Source: Pseudomonadota bacterium (GTDB taxonomy: Bacteria; Pseudomonadota; Gammaproteobacteria; Xanthomonadales; Xanthomonadaceae). From it: a DNA stretch of 8,789 nucleotides. Under the pieces are notes generated by a model. It searched no databases, was not told where the DNA came from, and saw only the letters and a program-made list of their open reading frames with translations. A program made the position numbers and the translations under genes. Numbering within the stretch: position 1 is the stretch's first letter; every line of letters starts with the position of its first letter. Below, piece after piece: positions 1-6,400 of this stretch. Location of the stretch: assembly GCA_025355485.1 (NCBI GenBank), contig JANXZP010000116.1:1-8789 (forward strand), given 5' to 3'.

Positions 1-147
1 GAGGCGATCGACCTCGACGTGCCGGCGCCGATCATCACCCAATCCTTGATCGAACGCCTGCGCTCGCGCGATTCGGAATCGTTCACCGACAAGTTGCTGT
101 CGGCGATGCGCAACGAATTCGGCGGCCACGCGATCAAGAAAGAGTAA
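1..147 (+). CDS. gnd: 6-phosphogluconate dehydrogenase (decarboxylating), C-terminal fragment
   Basis: Frame 1 is open from the left edge to a TAA at 145-147 and gives the last 48 residues of a protein whose start lies outside the window. The fragment contains VPAPIITQSLIERLRSRD and AMRNEFGGHAIKKE. This helical tail, with small hydrophobic residues, a run of Arg and Ser, and the FGGHA ending, is typical of the short-form (about 300-340 residue) bacterial 6-phosphogluconate dehydrogenases. These oxidatively decarboxylate 6-phosphogluconate to ribulose 5-phosphate in the cytosolic oxidative pentose phosphate pathway. The catalytic and NAD(P)-binding parts are not visible, so cofactor preference cannot be judged. 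A 6-phosphogluconolactonase gene, the preceding step of the same pathway, starts 12 bp downstream, which strongly supports the call and suggests one operon. Confidence 0.85.
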   Translation, partial: EAIDLDVPAPIITQSLIERLRSRDSESFTDKLLSAMRNEFGGHAIKKE

Positions 148-159
148 ACGCGTCGCATC

Positions 160-867
160 ATGCAGACGACTGCCGAACAAATCGTGCGCTGGCATCCGGT
201 CGCGGACGCCGATGCGCTGCAGGTGGCTGCATATCGATGGATCCTCGACGCGGCAGCACGCGCCATCACTGCACGCGGAAAATTCACGATTGTGCTCGCT
301 GGCGGCAACACGCCGCGTGGCGTGTACGCGATGCTGCGCGACACAGGCGCCGAGTGGTCGCGCTGGGACATCTGGTTCGGCGACGAGCGCTGCGCCCTGC
401 CCGACGATCCGCAACGCAACAGCCTGATGGCGCGCACGGTGTGGCTCGACCATGCAGCGATTCCACCGGATCGCGTGCATGTCATTCCAACGGAACTTGG
501 CGCCGATGCCGCGGCGGGTGCATACGCAGATGCGCTACGCGACGTCGGCGATTTCGATCTGGTGCTGCTAGGCCTCGGCGATGACGGCCATACCGCAAGC
601 CTGTTCCCGAATCGCGACATGGGTGTGGGAACCGATGCACCCGACGCACTCGCGGTGTTCGATGCGCCCAAGCCGCCGCCACAACGCGTCTCGCTCAGCG
701 CATCACGCCTGGGCCGCACGCGCGAAGCGTTGTTCCTGGTCGAAGGCGAATCCAAGCACGATGCGGTGGCGCGCTGGCGCGGCCGTGCGAACATTCCCGC
801 ACGCGCGATTCGTCCGCGTTCAGGTGTCGATGTATTGGTCGAGGCGACGCTGCTGGCTCCGCCTTGA
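160..867 (+). CDS. pgl: 6-phosphogluconolactonase
   Basis: This 235-residue protein has the usual length of the DevB/NagB-like 6-phosphogluconolactonases, which hydrolyse 6-phosphoglucono-delta-lactone to 6-phosphogluconate in the cytosol. The family landmarks appear in order: the phosphate-binding LAGGNTPRGVY (about residues 46-56), WDIWFGDERC (69-78) followed by NSLMARTVW, the signature LGLGDDGHTASLFP (137-150), RVSLSASRL (176-184), and LFLVEGESKHDAV (191-203) with the conserved Gly and Lys near the C-terminus. There is no signal peptide. The ATG is 12 bp after the gnd stop; a purine-rich stretch (AAGAAAGAG, 136-144) inside the end of gnd is the only plausible ribosome-binding site, at a rather long spacing. 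Co-transcription with gnd fits their consecutive pathway steps. The next gene is convergent, so the operon should end near 867-900. NagB-type deaminases share the fold, but the GHTASLFP motif favours the lactonase. Confidence 0.93.
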   Translation: MQTTAEQIVRWHPVADADALQVAAYRWILDAAARAITARGKFTIVLAGGNTPRGVYAMLRDTGAEWSRWDIWFGDERCALPDDPQRNSLMARTVWLDHAAIPPDRVHVIPTELGADAAAGAYADALRDVGDFDLVLLGLGDDGHTASLFPNRDMGVGTDAPDALAVFDAPKPPPQRVSLSASRLGRTREALFLVEGESKHDAVARWRGRANIPARAIRPRSGVDVLVEATLLAPP

Positions 868-882
868 CGGGCTGAGCAAGGC
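861..882. terminator. Weak hairpin at the convergent pgl / secreted-protein junction
   Basis: GCCTTG at 861-866 pairs with CAAGGC at 877-882 around a 10-nt loop, overlapping the pgl stop codon. It lies in the 36-bp gap between two convergent genes, where a bidirectional terminator would be expected. The stem is short and no T-tract follows on either strand, so an intrinsic terminator is only a weak proposal. Confidence 0.2.
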
Positions 883-903
883 AACAGCGGTGGTTCGCCG
901 GCG

Positions 904-1353
904 CTATTTCCTCGCGCGCGAGGCAGCGATCACACTGCCGCCGCGCGTCTGGCAATCCGATCGCGTGGTGTGGATCGTGCGTCGCGCGGTACGGTAACGC
1001 GCCTTTTCGCCGAGCTGTCGAAGTTGCTTCGGCAACAGGCAACGAACCGTGTCGTTTGCGTCGGCAGCCATCAGCGTGGGCTGCGGCTGGTTCGCGTGCT
1101 CGTCCACGGTGTATTCGCCGCCGCGCTGGCGGCAATCGGCGGCCGTGGTCTGGATCGGCCGGCGCGGACCCATGGTCGCGTGGCCACCGATCGAGTGGAT
1201 CTGTCCTGGCAGCATGCATTCGACGGTCTGGCCGCTGTCGGCATCGGCGGTCGCTGCCCGCGCAACGTGCGGAACGAACATCAGCGCGGTTGCTGCGATG
1301 GCGGGCAACAGGCAGTTGCGGAAGAAGGCGTGTCGTGTCCTGGGGATGTTCAT
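904..1353 (-). CDS. Secreted protein with two tandem two-cysteine modules (CxLPxQ...DCxxRGG)
   Basis: This 149-residue protein has a clear type I signal peptide: a basic N-terminus (MNIPRTRHAFFR), a hydrophobic core and an ARA cleavage motif at 31-33, so the mature form is periplasmic or secreted. The mature part is two imperfect copies of one module, residues about 44-83 and 103-142. Shared positions include C(M/L)LP(G/K)Q, a Leu/Ile-Gly pair, ARR or PRR, a Thr-Thr pair, DC and RGG. Each copy has two cysteines (46/74 and 105/134), suggesting one disulfide per copy. From memory, a similar CLLPGQ...DC..RGGEY motif precedes Sel1/TPR-type repeats in some proteobacterial exported proteins; here it stands alone. 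The open frame runs back to 1611 without a recognisable protein; the ATG at 1353 is chosen because the signal peptide begins there and GGAAA lies about 9 nt upstream. Function unknown. It is transcribed divergently from the membrane-protein gene at 1499. Confidence 0.8.
   Translation of the reverse strand: MNIPRTRHAFFRNCLLPAIAATALMFVPHVARAATADADSGQTVECMLPGQIHSIGGHATMGPRRPIQTTAADCRQRGGEYTVDEHANQPQPTLMAADANDTVRCLLPKQLRQLGEKARYRTARRTIHTTRSDCQTRGGSVIAASRARK
928..1047 (-). repeat. Second copy of the two-cysteine module (residues 103-142)
   Basis: Within the secreted protein, this copy reads VRCLLPKQLRQLGEKA at its start and RSDCQTRGGSVI at its end. It aligns with the first copy after a one-residue gap between the cysteines. 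The divergence indicates an old duplication. Confidence 0.75.
1105..1224 (-). repeat. First copy of the two-cysteine module (residues 44-83)
   Basis: Within the secreted protein, this copy reads VECMLPGQIHSIGGHA at its start and AADCRQRGGEYTV at its end. It has the same order of motifs as the second copy: CxLPxQ, a Gly, PRR, TT, DC and RGG. Confidence 0.75.
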
Positions 1354-1391
1354 GGCGATGGTTTCCGGCGAGTCCAGCGTAAGGCGCTGCA

Positions 1392-1401
1392 TGCGGCCGC
1401 A
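1392..1401. repeat. 10-bp palindrome in the divergent promoter region
   Basis: TGCGGCCGCA is a perfect self-complementary decamer. GCTGC at 1386-1390 and GCAGC at 1399-1403 form an overlapping inverted repeat. It sits 39-48 bp upstream of the minus-strand ATG, next to a weak -10-like TATGCT (complement of 1402-1407). GC-rich palindromes are common in such DNA, so a regulatory role is only possible. Confidence 0.25.
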
Positions 1402-1416
1402 GCATAGCTCCGATCT

Positions 1417-1437
1417 GCATTCATGGCGCATGAATGC
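1417..1437. promoter_or_regulatory. Perfect 21-bp dyad, candidate operator
   Basis: GCATTCATG at 1417-1425 and CATGAATGC at 1429-1437 are exact reverse complements separated by GCG. The dyad lies in the 145-bp region between two divergent genes, 64 bp upstream of the minus-strand ATG (1353) and 61 bp upstream of the plus-strand ATG (1499). It is therefore nearly central and suited to controlling both. Dyads of this size are typical binding sites for dimeric helix-turn-helix regulators. A shorter hairpin (GCCCG 1436-1440, CGGGC 1444-1448) abuts it. An RNA hairpin is the alternative, but no T-tract follows. Confidence 0.45.
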
Positions 1438-1498
1438 CCGAAGCGGGCGGCGGCATGGCAAGATCGTCGCCGACATCGCCTCGATACGCCGACCGACC

Positions 1499-1843
1499 AT
1501 GTACGAAACCCGCCTGCACCCACCGCTGCCGTTGCCGCGCTTCCTGCGGCGGATGCTTATGCACGCGCTGGTAGCGCTCGTTCTGGTCGCCGGATCGCTC
1601 GCGCTGGGCATGGCCGGTTACGCGTACTTCGAACGCCTGCCCTGGCGCGACGCATTCCTGAACTCGGCGATGCTGCTCGGCGGCATGGGCCCGGTGGATG
1701 CGCCGCGCACGGATGGCGGGAAGCTGTTCGCCGGTTTCTACGCTCTGTACGCCGGCCTGGTGTTCATCATCGCGATCGGCGTCGCGGCTGGGCCGATCGT
1801 GCATCGCATCCTGCACAAATTCCATTGGGAACAGAAAAACTGA
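1499..1843 (+). CDS. Small two-helix membrane protein with potassium-channel-like pore layout
   Basis: The 114-residue product has two strongly hydrophobic segments, about residues 21-43 (MHALVALVLVAGSLALG region) and 77-100 (FAGFYALYAGLVFIIAIG region). Between them is an amphipathic stretch with WRDAFLNSAMLLGGMGPVD (49-67) and then TDGGKLF. The order of helix, a Trp-containing re-entrant helix, a glycine-rich turn, a Gly-Lys or Gly-Arg entry and a second helix matches the two-TM pore module of the Ion_trans_2 family. However, the filter position reads GGMGPV rather than TVGYGD, so selective K+ conduction is doubtful. The short C-terminus (HRILHKFHWEQKN) is basic and has no ligand-binding domain. 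Upstream, the frame stays open antisense to the secreted-protein gene but has no recognisable content. The ATG at 1499 has no clear Shine-Dalgarno sequence, so the start is uncertain. It lies 56 bp before the sigma-factor gene and could be co-transcribed with it. Confidence 0.75.
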   Translation: MYETRLHPPLPLPRFLRRMLMHALVALVLVAGSLALGMAGYAYFERLPWRDAFLNSAMLLGGMGPVDAPRTDGGKLFAGFYALYAGLVFIIAIGVAAGPIVHRILHKFHWEQKN

Positions 1844-1848
1844 TCGAC

Positions 1849-1865
1849 TGCGGCTTGTTGCCGCA
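1849..1865. other. GC-rich hairpin ahead of the sigma-factor operon
   Basis: TGCGGC (1849-1854) and GCCGCA (1860-1865) form a perfect 6-bp stem with a 5-nt TTGTT loop. It starts 6 nt after the stop codon of the membrane-protein gene and ends 35 nt before the GTG of the sigma gene. It could attenuate or terminate read-through between the two genes. No T-run follows, so it is not a classic intrinsic terminator. Confidence 0.3.
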
Positions 1866-1885
1866 CATTGACCGCACGCAGCCAC

Positions 1886-1890
1886 AAGGG
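1886..1890 (+). promoter_or_regulatory. Shine-Dalgarno site deciding the GTG start of the first sigma gene
   Basis: AAGGG ends 9 nt before the GTG at 1900. The ATG at 1893 is out of frame with the sigma factor, and no better in-frame start with a ribosome-binding site is seen upstream. This site therefore supports the GTG start. Confidence 0.6.
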
Positions 1891-1899
1891 ATATGGATC

Positions 1900-2604
1900 G
1901 TGGCCGGATTCGAGACGACCCAATGGAGCCTGATCGTCGCCAGCGCCGGTCGCGACGATGCGTCCGCTATTGCGTTGGAAAAACTCTGCCGCTTCTACCG
2001 TGCGCCTGTGCTGGCCTTCCTGCGCGGGCAAGGGTCGACGCTGGACGAGGCCGAGGATCTTACCCAGTCGTTCTTCGCGCATCTGCTCAGCCAGCGCCTG
2101 CATCAACTGGCCGATCCGGCGAAAGGCAGTTTTCGCGCGTTCCTGCTCAGCGCGCTCAAGCATTTCGTGATCTCCGAGCGCCGTCGCGGTGCTGCCGAAA
2201 AACGCGGCGGCGGCGCGCTGCACGTTGCGCTGGAAACGATCCACGAACCGGCCAGCAACGAGACGCCCGAGATGATCTTCGAGCGCGAATGGGCGCACAC
2301 GATCGTCGCGCATGCGGTGAAGCAATTGCGCAGCGAGGCGCGCGAGGCCGGCAAACAGGAGCTGTTCGGCGCATTGCGCGACTTCCTGTTCGAATCGCCC
2401 GACAGCGACGATTACGCGCGGGTTTCGCAGCGATTCGGTTTGAGCCGGAATACCGTCGCGGTCGCGGTGCATCGCCTGCGGCATCGCCTGCAGATGCTGG
2501 TGACGGCCGAAGTCAGCCAGACCCTCAGTGATCCGGAACTGGTCCCAGCCGAAGTCGAAACGATCCAGGGCTGGCTCGCAAAGCCGCCACAGATTGCACC
2601 GTGA
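1900..2604 (+). CDS. ECF-like RNA polymerase sigma factor of a kinase-associated type
   Basis: From the GTG start the protein is 234 residues and begins MAGFETTQWSLIVASAG. The opening TxWSL followed by LxxLCRFYRxPVLAFLR, then DEAEDLTQSFFAHLL (49-63, sigma region 2.2), GSFRAFLLSALKHFV (76-90), and ERRRGAAEKRGGG (93-105) is characteristic of the ECF-like sigma factors found next to Ser/Thr kinases in Planctomycetes and some Proteobacteria. A region-4 helix-turn-helix lies at about 170-198 (DYARVSQRFGLSRNTVAVAV). It should recruit RNA polymerase core to its target promoters. No anti-sigma gene is adjacent; instead a divergent paralogue and a transmembrane kinase follow on the same strand, suggesting control by phosphorylation. 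Thr55 within EDLTQ is the position I would suspect as a regulatory target. It ends 52 bp before the paralogue. I do not assign an ECF group number. Confidence 0.88.
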   Translation: MAGFETTQWSLIVASAGRDDASAIALEKLCRFYRAPVLAFLRGQGSTLDEAEDLTQSFFAHLLSQRLHQLADPAKGSFRAFLLSALKHFVISERRRGAAEKRGGGALHVALETIHEPASNETPEMIFEREWAHTIVAHAVKQLRSEAREAGKQELFGALRDFLFESPDSDDYARVSQRFGLSRNTVAVAVHRLRHRLQMLVTAEVSQTLSDPELVPAEVETIQGWLAKPPQIAP

Positions 2605-2643
2605 CCGTCGTAATCGCAGCCACGCTCTTGCGTAAGGATCGTC

Positions 2644-2649
2644 GGGAGA
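2644..2649 (+). promoter_or_regulatory. Ribosome-binding site of the second sigma-like gene
   Basis: GGGAGA lies 7 nt before the ATG at 2657, a good match in sequence and spacing, and supports that start. The 52-bp gap before it (2605-2656) shows no hairpin or convincing promoter, consistent with read-through from the first sigma gene. Confidence 0.6.
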
Positions 2650-2656
2650 ACATCGC

Positions 2657-3406
2657 ATGACGAATTCATCGCCTAGGCAGACGCTGGACGAACGCCACAG
2701 CTTCTCGAAGACGCGTTGGTCGCTGGTACTCGACCTGCATCGTCCGCAGGGCGATCTGGCCGATCGCTCGTTGCGCGAACTGTCGGAACGCTACTGGTAT
2801 CCGGTGTACGCCTACGCGCGGCGCAGCGGGCATTGCCCTGAGATCGCGAACGACCTTTGCCTGGCGTACTTCGCGCAACTGCCCGGTGCGGTGTCTGCGA
2901 TCGACCCACGCAGCCACGGCCGTTTCCGCGATTTCCTGCTGGAGCAGTTGAACGCGTTCCTGACCGAGGATTGGCGCAAATACAGCATGACGGTTATGCA
3001 GCAGCACCTGACCGCACCGTTCTCGCTGGAGGAACTCGAAGCACGGCTGGGCCAGGACCATCGCCCGAGCAGCACGCCGACGCAGGCGTATCACCGCAGC
3101 TTCGCGCTGGAAGTGCTGAACCGCGCATTGCACCGGCTGCGCAACGAAGCCGCGCAGAGTGGGCGACTGGACATGTTCCGCTTGCTGCAACCGTTCCTGA
3201 CCAGCGAACCGGTGCCTGGGCAATACGAGGATATCTCGAAACAACTCAACACCCCGCCGCTGGTGCTCGCGATCGCGATCAAACGGTTGCGCCAGCGTTT
3301 TCGCGAACTCGCCGAAGACGAGTTGACCGAAACCGTGACCAATCCGGCCGACCTCGACAGTGAACGCACCGCGCTGGCCGATCTGCTGGCGGGCAAGACT
3401 CCGTGA
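2657..3406 (+). CDS. Divergent, apparently degenerate ECF-sigma-like protein
   Basis: The 249-residue protein can be aligned by eye along its whole length with the sigma factor encoded just upstream. Matching landmarks are TRWSLVLDL (19-27), YWYPVYAYARR (46-56), DPRSHGRFRDFLLEQLNAF (83-101), ALHRLRNEAAQSGRLDMFRLL (157-177) and a C-terminal region-4-like segment (QYEDISKQLNTPPLVLAIAIKRLRQRF, 189-215, named here by its ends QYEDIS and RLRQRF). Key positions have eroded. The sigma region 2.2 motif DEAEDLTQSFF has become PEIANDLCLAYF, losing acidic residues and the Thr. The KRGGG element is missing, and the HTH turn GLSRNT reads NTPPLV. It may be a weak or specialised sigma factor, or a non-DNA-binding decoy or adaptor for the neighbouring kinase or sigma factor. 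Its TGA overlaps the kinase GTG by 4 bp, implying coupled translation. Homology to the sigma fold is fairly sure; activity is open. Confidence 0.8.
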   Translation: MTNSSPRQTLDERHSFSKTRWSLVLDLHRPQGDLADRSLRELSERYWYPVYAYARRSGHCPEIANDLCLAYFAQLPGAVSAIDPRSHGRFRDFLLEQLNAFLTEDWRKYSMTVMQQHLTAPFSLEELEARLGQDHRPSSTPTQAYHRSFALEVLNRALHRLRNEAAQSGRLDMFRLLQPFLTSEPVPGQYEDISKQLNTPPLVLAIAIKRLRQRFRELAEDELTETVTNPADLDSERTALADLLAGKTP

Positions 3407-6400
3407 CCAGGACCGAAGTCTTTCCCACCGGGCTCGAAACAGGCGCAACCGCGGAACTCGCACGACTTGCGTTCGCCAGCGATCGGGTCGGCACGAGTGC
3501 TGCGACGATCGGGCCGCGGCATCTGGCCTTCCTGCCGCCCGAAGCTCTGGATCTGGACCTGACCGATCCGGCGCAGCGCGATTTTGGCGTCTACGAATTG
3601 CTCGAAAAAATCGGCCAAGGTGGCATGGGCGTGGTGTATCGCGCGCGACAGAAAACGCTGGAGCGCGAGGTCGCGCTGAAACTGCTGGCCGCCGGGCCAT
3701 GGGCCTCGACCAATTTCATCAGCCGCTTCCGACAGGAAGCGCAGTCGGCTGCGCGGATGGAGCATCCGAATATCGTCACCGTGTTCGAAACCGGATCGCA
3801 TGAGGACCTGCATTACTTCTCGATGCGTCTGGTGCGCGGGTTATCACTGGCGACGCGTCTGCGCGAGCAAGGCCCCTACTCTCCCGTCGCCGCCGCGCGC
3901 CTGATGCGGACCGTGGCCGAGGCGGTCGATTACGCGCATCGGCTCGGAATCCTGCATCTGGATCTGAAGCCGGGCAACATCCTGATCGATGAGCACGGCG
4001 AACCTCTGGTCGCCGATTTCGGACTCGCGCGACGGCTCGACCAGGTGCTCGCCGAGCAAAGCAGCGAAGTGTCGGGTACACCGTCGTACATGGCGCCGGA
4101 ACAGGCGCAGGCGCATTCGCAGCGGATCGGCGTGGCGACCGATATCTACGGACTCGGTGCGATCTTCTACGAATTGCTAACCGGTGTGCCGCCGTTTCTC
4201 GCCGCCACCCCGCAGGAAACCCTGGAACGCGTGGTCAGCGATGCGGTGCAGTCGCCTTGCGAACGACGTGCGGGGATTCCAGCGGATCTTGAAGCGATCT
4301 GCCTGAAGTGCCTTGCGAAAGATCCCGACGCGCGTTACCCGCAATCGCGCCAACTGGCCGAAGACCTCGGGCGATTCCTCGAAGGTCGAGCGGTGTCGGT
4401 GCGGCCGCTGAATGCATTCCAGCGGATGCGTCGATGGGCGCAGCGCGAACCCCGATTGGCCACGGCGGTTGCGGCATCCGTACTGGCGTTGATTGTCGGT
4501 CTCGCGGCGACCTCGCAACAATGGCGACGTGCGGAAGGCAATGCCGAAGCCTCGCGCAACCTGTTGTGGCAAAGCCGTCGCGAGGCTGCGTTGCGACTCG
4601 AGCAGGATGGCAAAGGTTACGAAGCATTGCCGCAATTGCTCTCCAACATCACCGAGCAACAACGCGCCGGCAAGACCGATGCGGTCGCGCTGGAGCAGCG
4701 CCGCGTCGGCATGTTGCTGGGCCAGGGCGCGACCTTGATCGATCGCACGGTCGTTGCCGATGCGAATCCGATGGGAGTGGAAATCAGTCCCGATGGCAGC
4801 CTTCTCGCGTTGTCATTCAACGACCAGAACGTGCGCTGGTACGACACCGCGACCCTCACTGAGCGTGGACGCGTGAGCCTGCTCAATCGCGTGAGCTCCG
4901 AAGGCCAACCGCGTGCGATCACGTTGTTGCGTTTCGTCGATAATCACCGCCTCCGTGCCACGTTTGACTGGTACAACAACATCGTCAGCCCGAGTGACGA
5001 CGAAACATGGTTGATCGATCTCGACCATGCCAAATTGATCATGCCGCCAGCGGCGTTCGCAGATCTTGCCGAAGCGACCTACAGCGCCGATGGGCGCACC
5101 GCGCTGCTGCGCAATCACAAACAGAAGATGCAACTCTGGGAGGTGCCGCAAGTCGCGTCAGCGCCATGGCGGCCGCTGTCGGCGCTCGTAGTCGAACCGG
5201 TGGCGGCCTTCCAACCATGGCTGGTGGATTCCAAGCGCCATTTTGCCGCCTGCCTCACCATTGCGATGCGTGATTTGATTTTCTACAACCTGCCCGACCT
5301 GTCGACGCCACATCCGATCGACTTGCCTGCCAACGCGGGGATTTCATCGTGGATGCTGAGCAGCGATGGACGCGTGCTCGCGCTGGGCGATTTCGAGGGC
5401 CGCGTGTTCCTGATCGATACCGCCACCCACAGCGTGCGAACCTTGCCTACCACGCGTGGCCGCGAAATTACCTGGATCACTTTCAGCGAGGACGATGCAT
5501 GGGTGGCCACCGCCAGCTTCGACGGTGCAGTGCGAGCCTTCGATGTTGCCAGCGGCGATTCGCTAGTGTTCGGGCAGATGGATCACGACTTTGCCGTGCA
5601 ACGCGTGGGACTGAGCCACGACAAGCGCCTGTTGATCGCAGCCAGCGATGGCAAGACGGTGCTGTGGCACCTGCCCCTGCGTGGCCCGCGCGCGGTGCCC
5701 GCGCAACGCGTGGGCTTCGGTCCGGCGCCGCATGGGCTGAGCGGACGCTATCCGATCGGCTGGTCGCTGCAGGCAGGTTTGCTGGCCAGCACGGGCATGG
5801 ACGGCCAGATGCGGTTGTGGCGCTTGCCGGCAGCACCGCTACTGCCTGCGATGTCCGCGCGACAGATTCCCGACCGCACATTCTTCGATGGTCGTCGGCT
5901 GGTGGACGTGGAATGGGATCGGCTGCGGATCGTTGGGGCCAATGGTGCCGCATTGTCGCCGTGGATCCAGCTGCCGCAGCCGCCCGGGTTCGCCGAGTTG
6001 CTCGACAACGGCGGACTGCTGGTGACGACCACCGGCCCGCAGCTGCGCATTTTCGATGCCGCAACACTACGACCGCGCTTCCCGCCGATCGCACTGGATG
6101 CAAGTCCGGAACGCTTTCTCGCCACCGCCGATGGTTCACGCGTACTGCTCAGTTTTGGCGGCAGCAGCGCTGATGGTTTCCAGGAACACCTGCAGCTCTA
6201 CAACGCGCGCACTGGCATGCGCCTGCCTGGCGAGGCTGTGCTGCGTGGTCCTGTGCGGCACTTCGCGTTCTCGGCCGACGGAACCCGCATCCTCGCGGTC
6301 GGTCCATCCGAGGCTTCCACGGTCGTACTGTCATCCACCGGACTGCATCGCATCGGCGAGTTTCCCCACGATGCTTTCGAGCCGGTGAAGTGGGCTGACT

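Noticed and set aside
1049..1498. N-terminal extension of the two-helix membrane protein
   Set aside because: The frame is open, but it is antisense to the secreted two-cysteine protein, which has a signal peptide and internal repeats. The extension has no recognisable content and would put 150 odd residues before the first real membrane helix.
1423..1899. N-terminal extension of the first sigma factor to an upstream ATG
   Set aside because: The extension overlaps the membrane-protein gene in another frame and is Arg/Ala-rich. The GTG at 1900 with AAGGG at correct spacing coincides with the start of family-like sequence.
2605..2656. Separate promoter for the second sigma-like gene
   Set aside because: No -35/-10 pair with acceptable spacing is visible in the 52-bp gap; read-through from the first sigma gene is simpler.
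1738..2658. 306-codon open frame on the minus strand across the first sigma gene
   Set aside because: It is antisense to a well-supported sigma factor, has an Arg/Gln-rich composition typical of GC-rich shadow frames, and has no recognisable domain or ribosome-binding site.
2666..3700. 344-codon open frame on the minus strand across the second sigma gene and kinase start
   Set aside because: It covers two conserved proteins on the opposite strand and is Arg/Ala/Gln-rich without motifs; it is a high-GC artefact.
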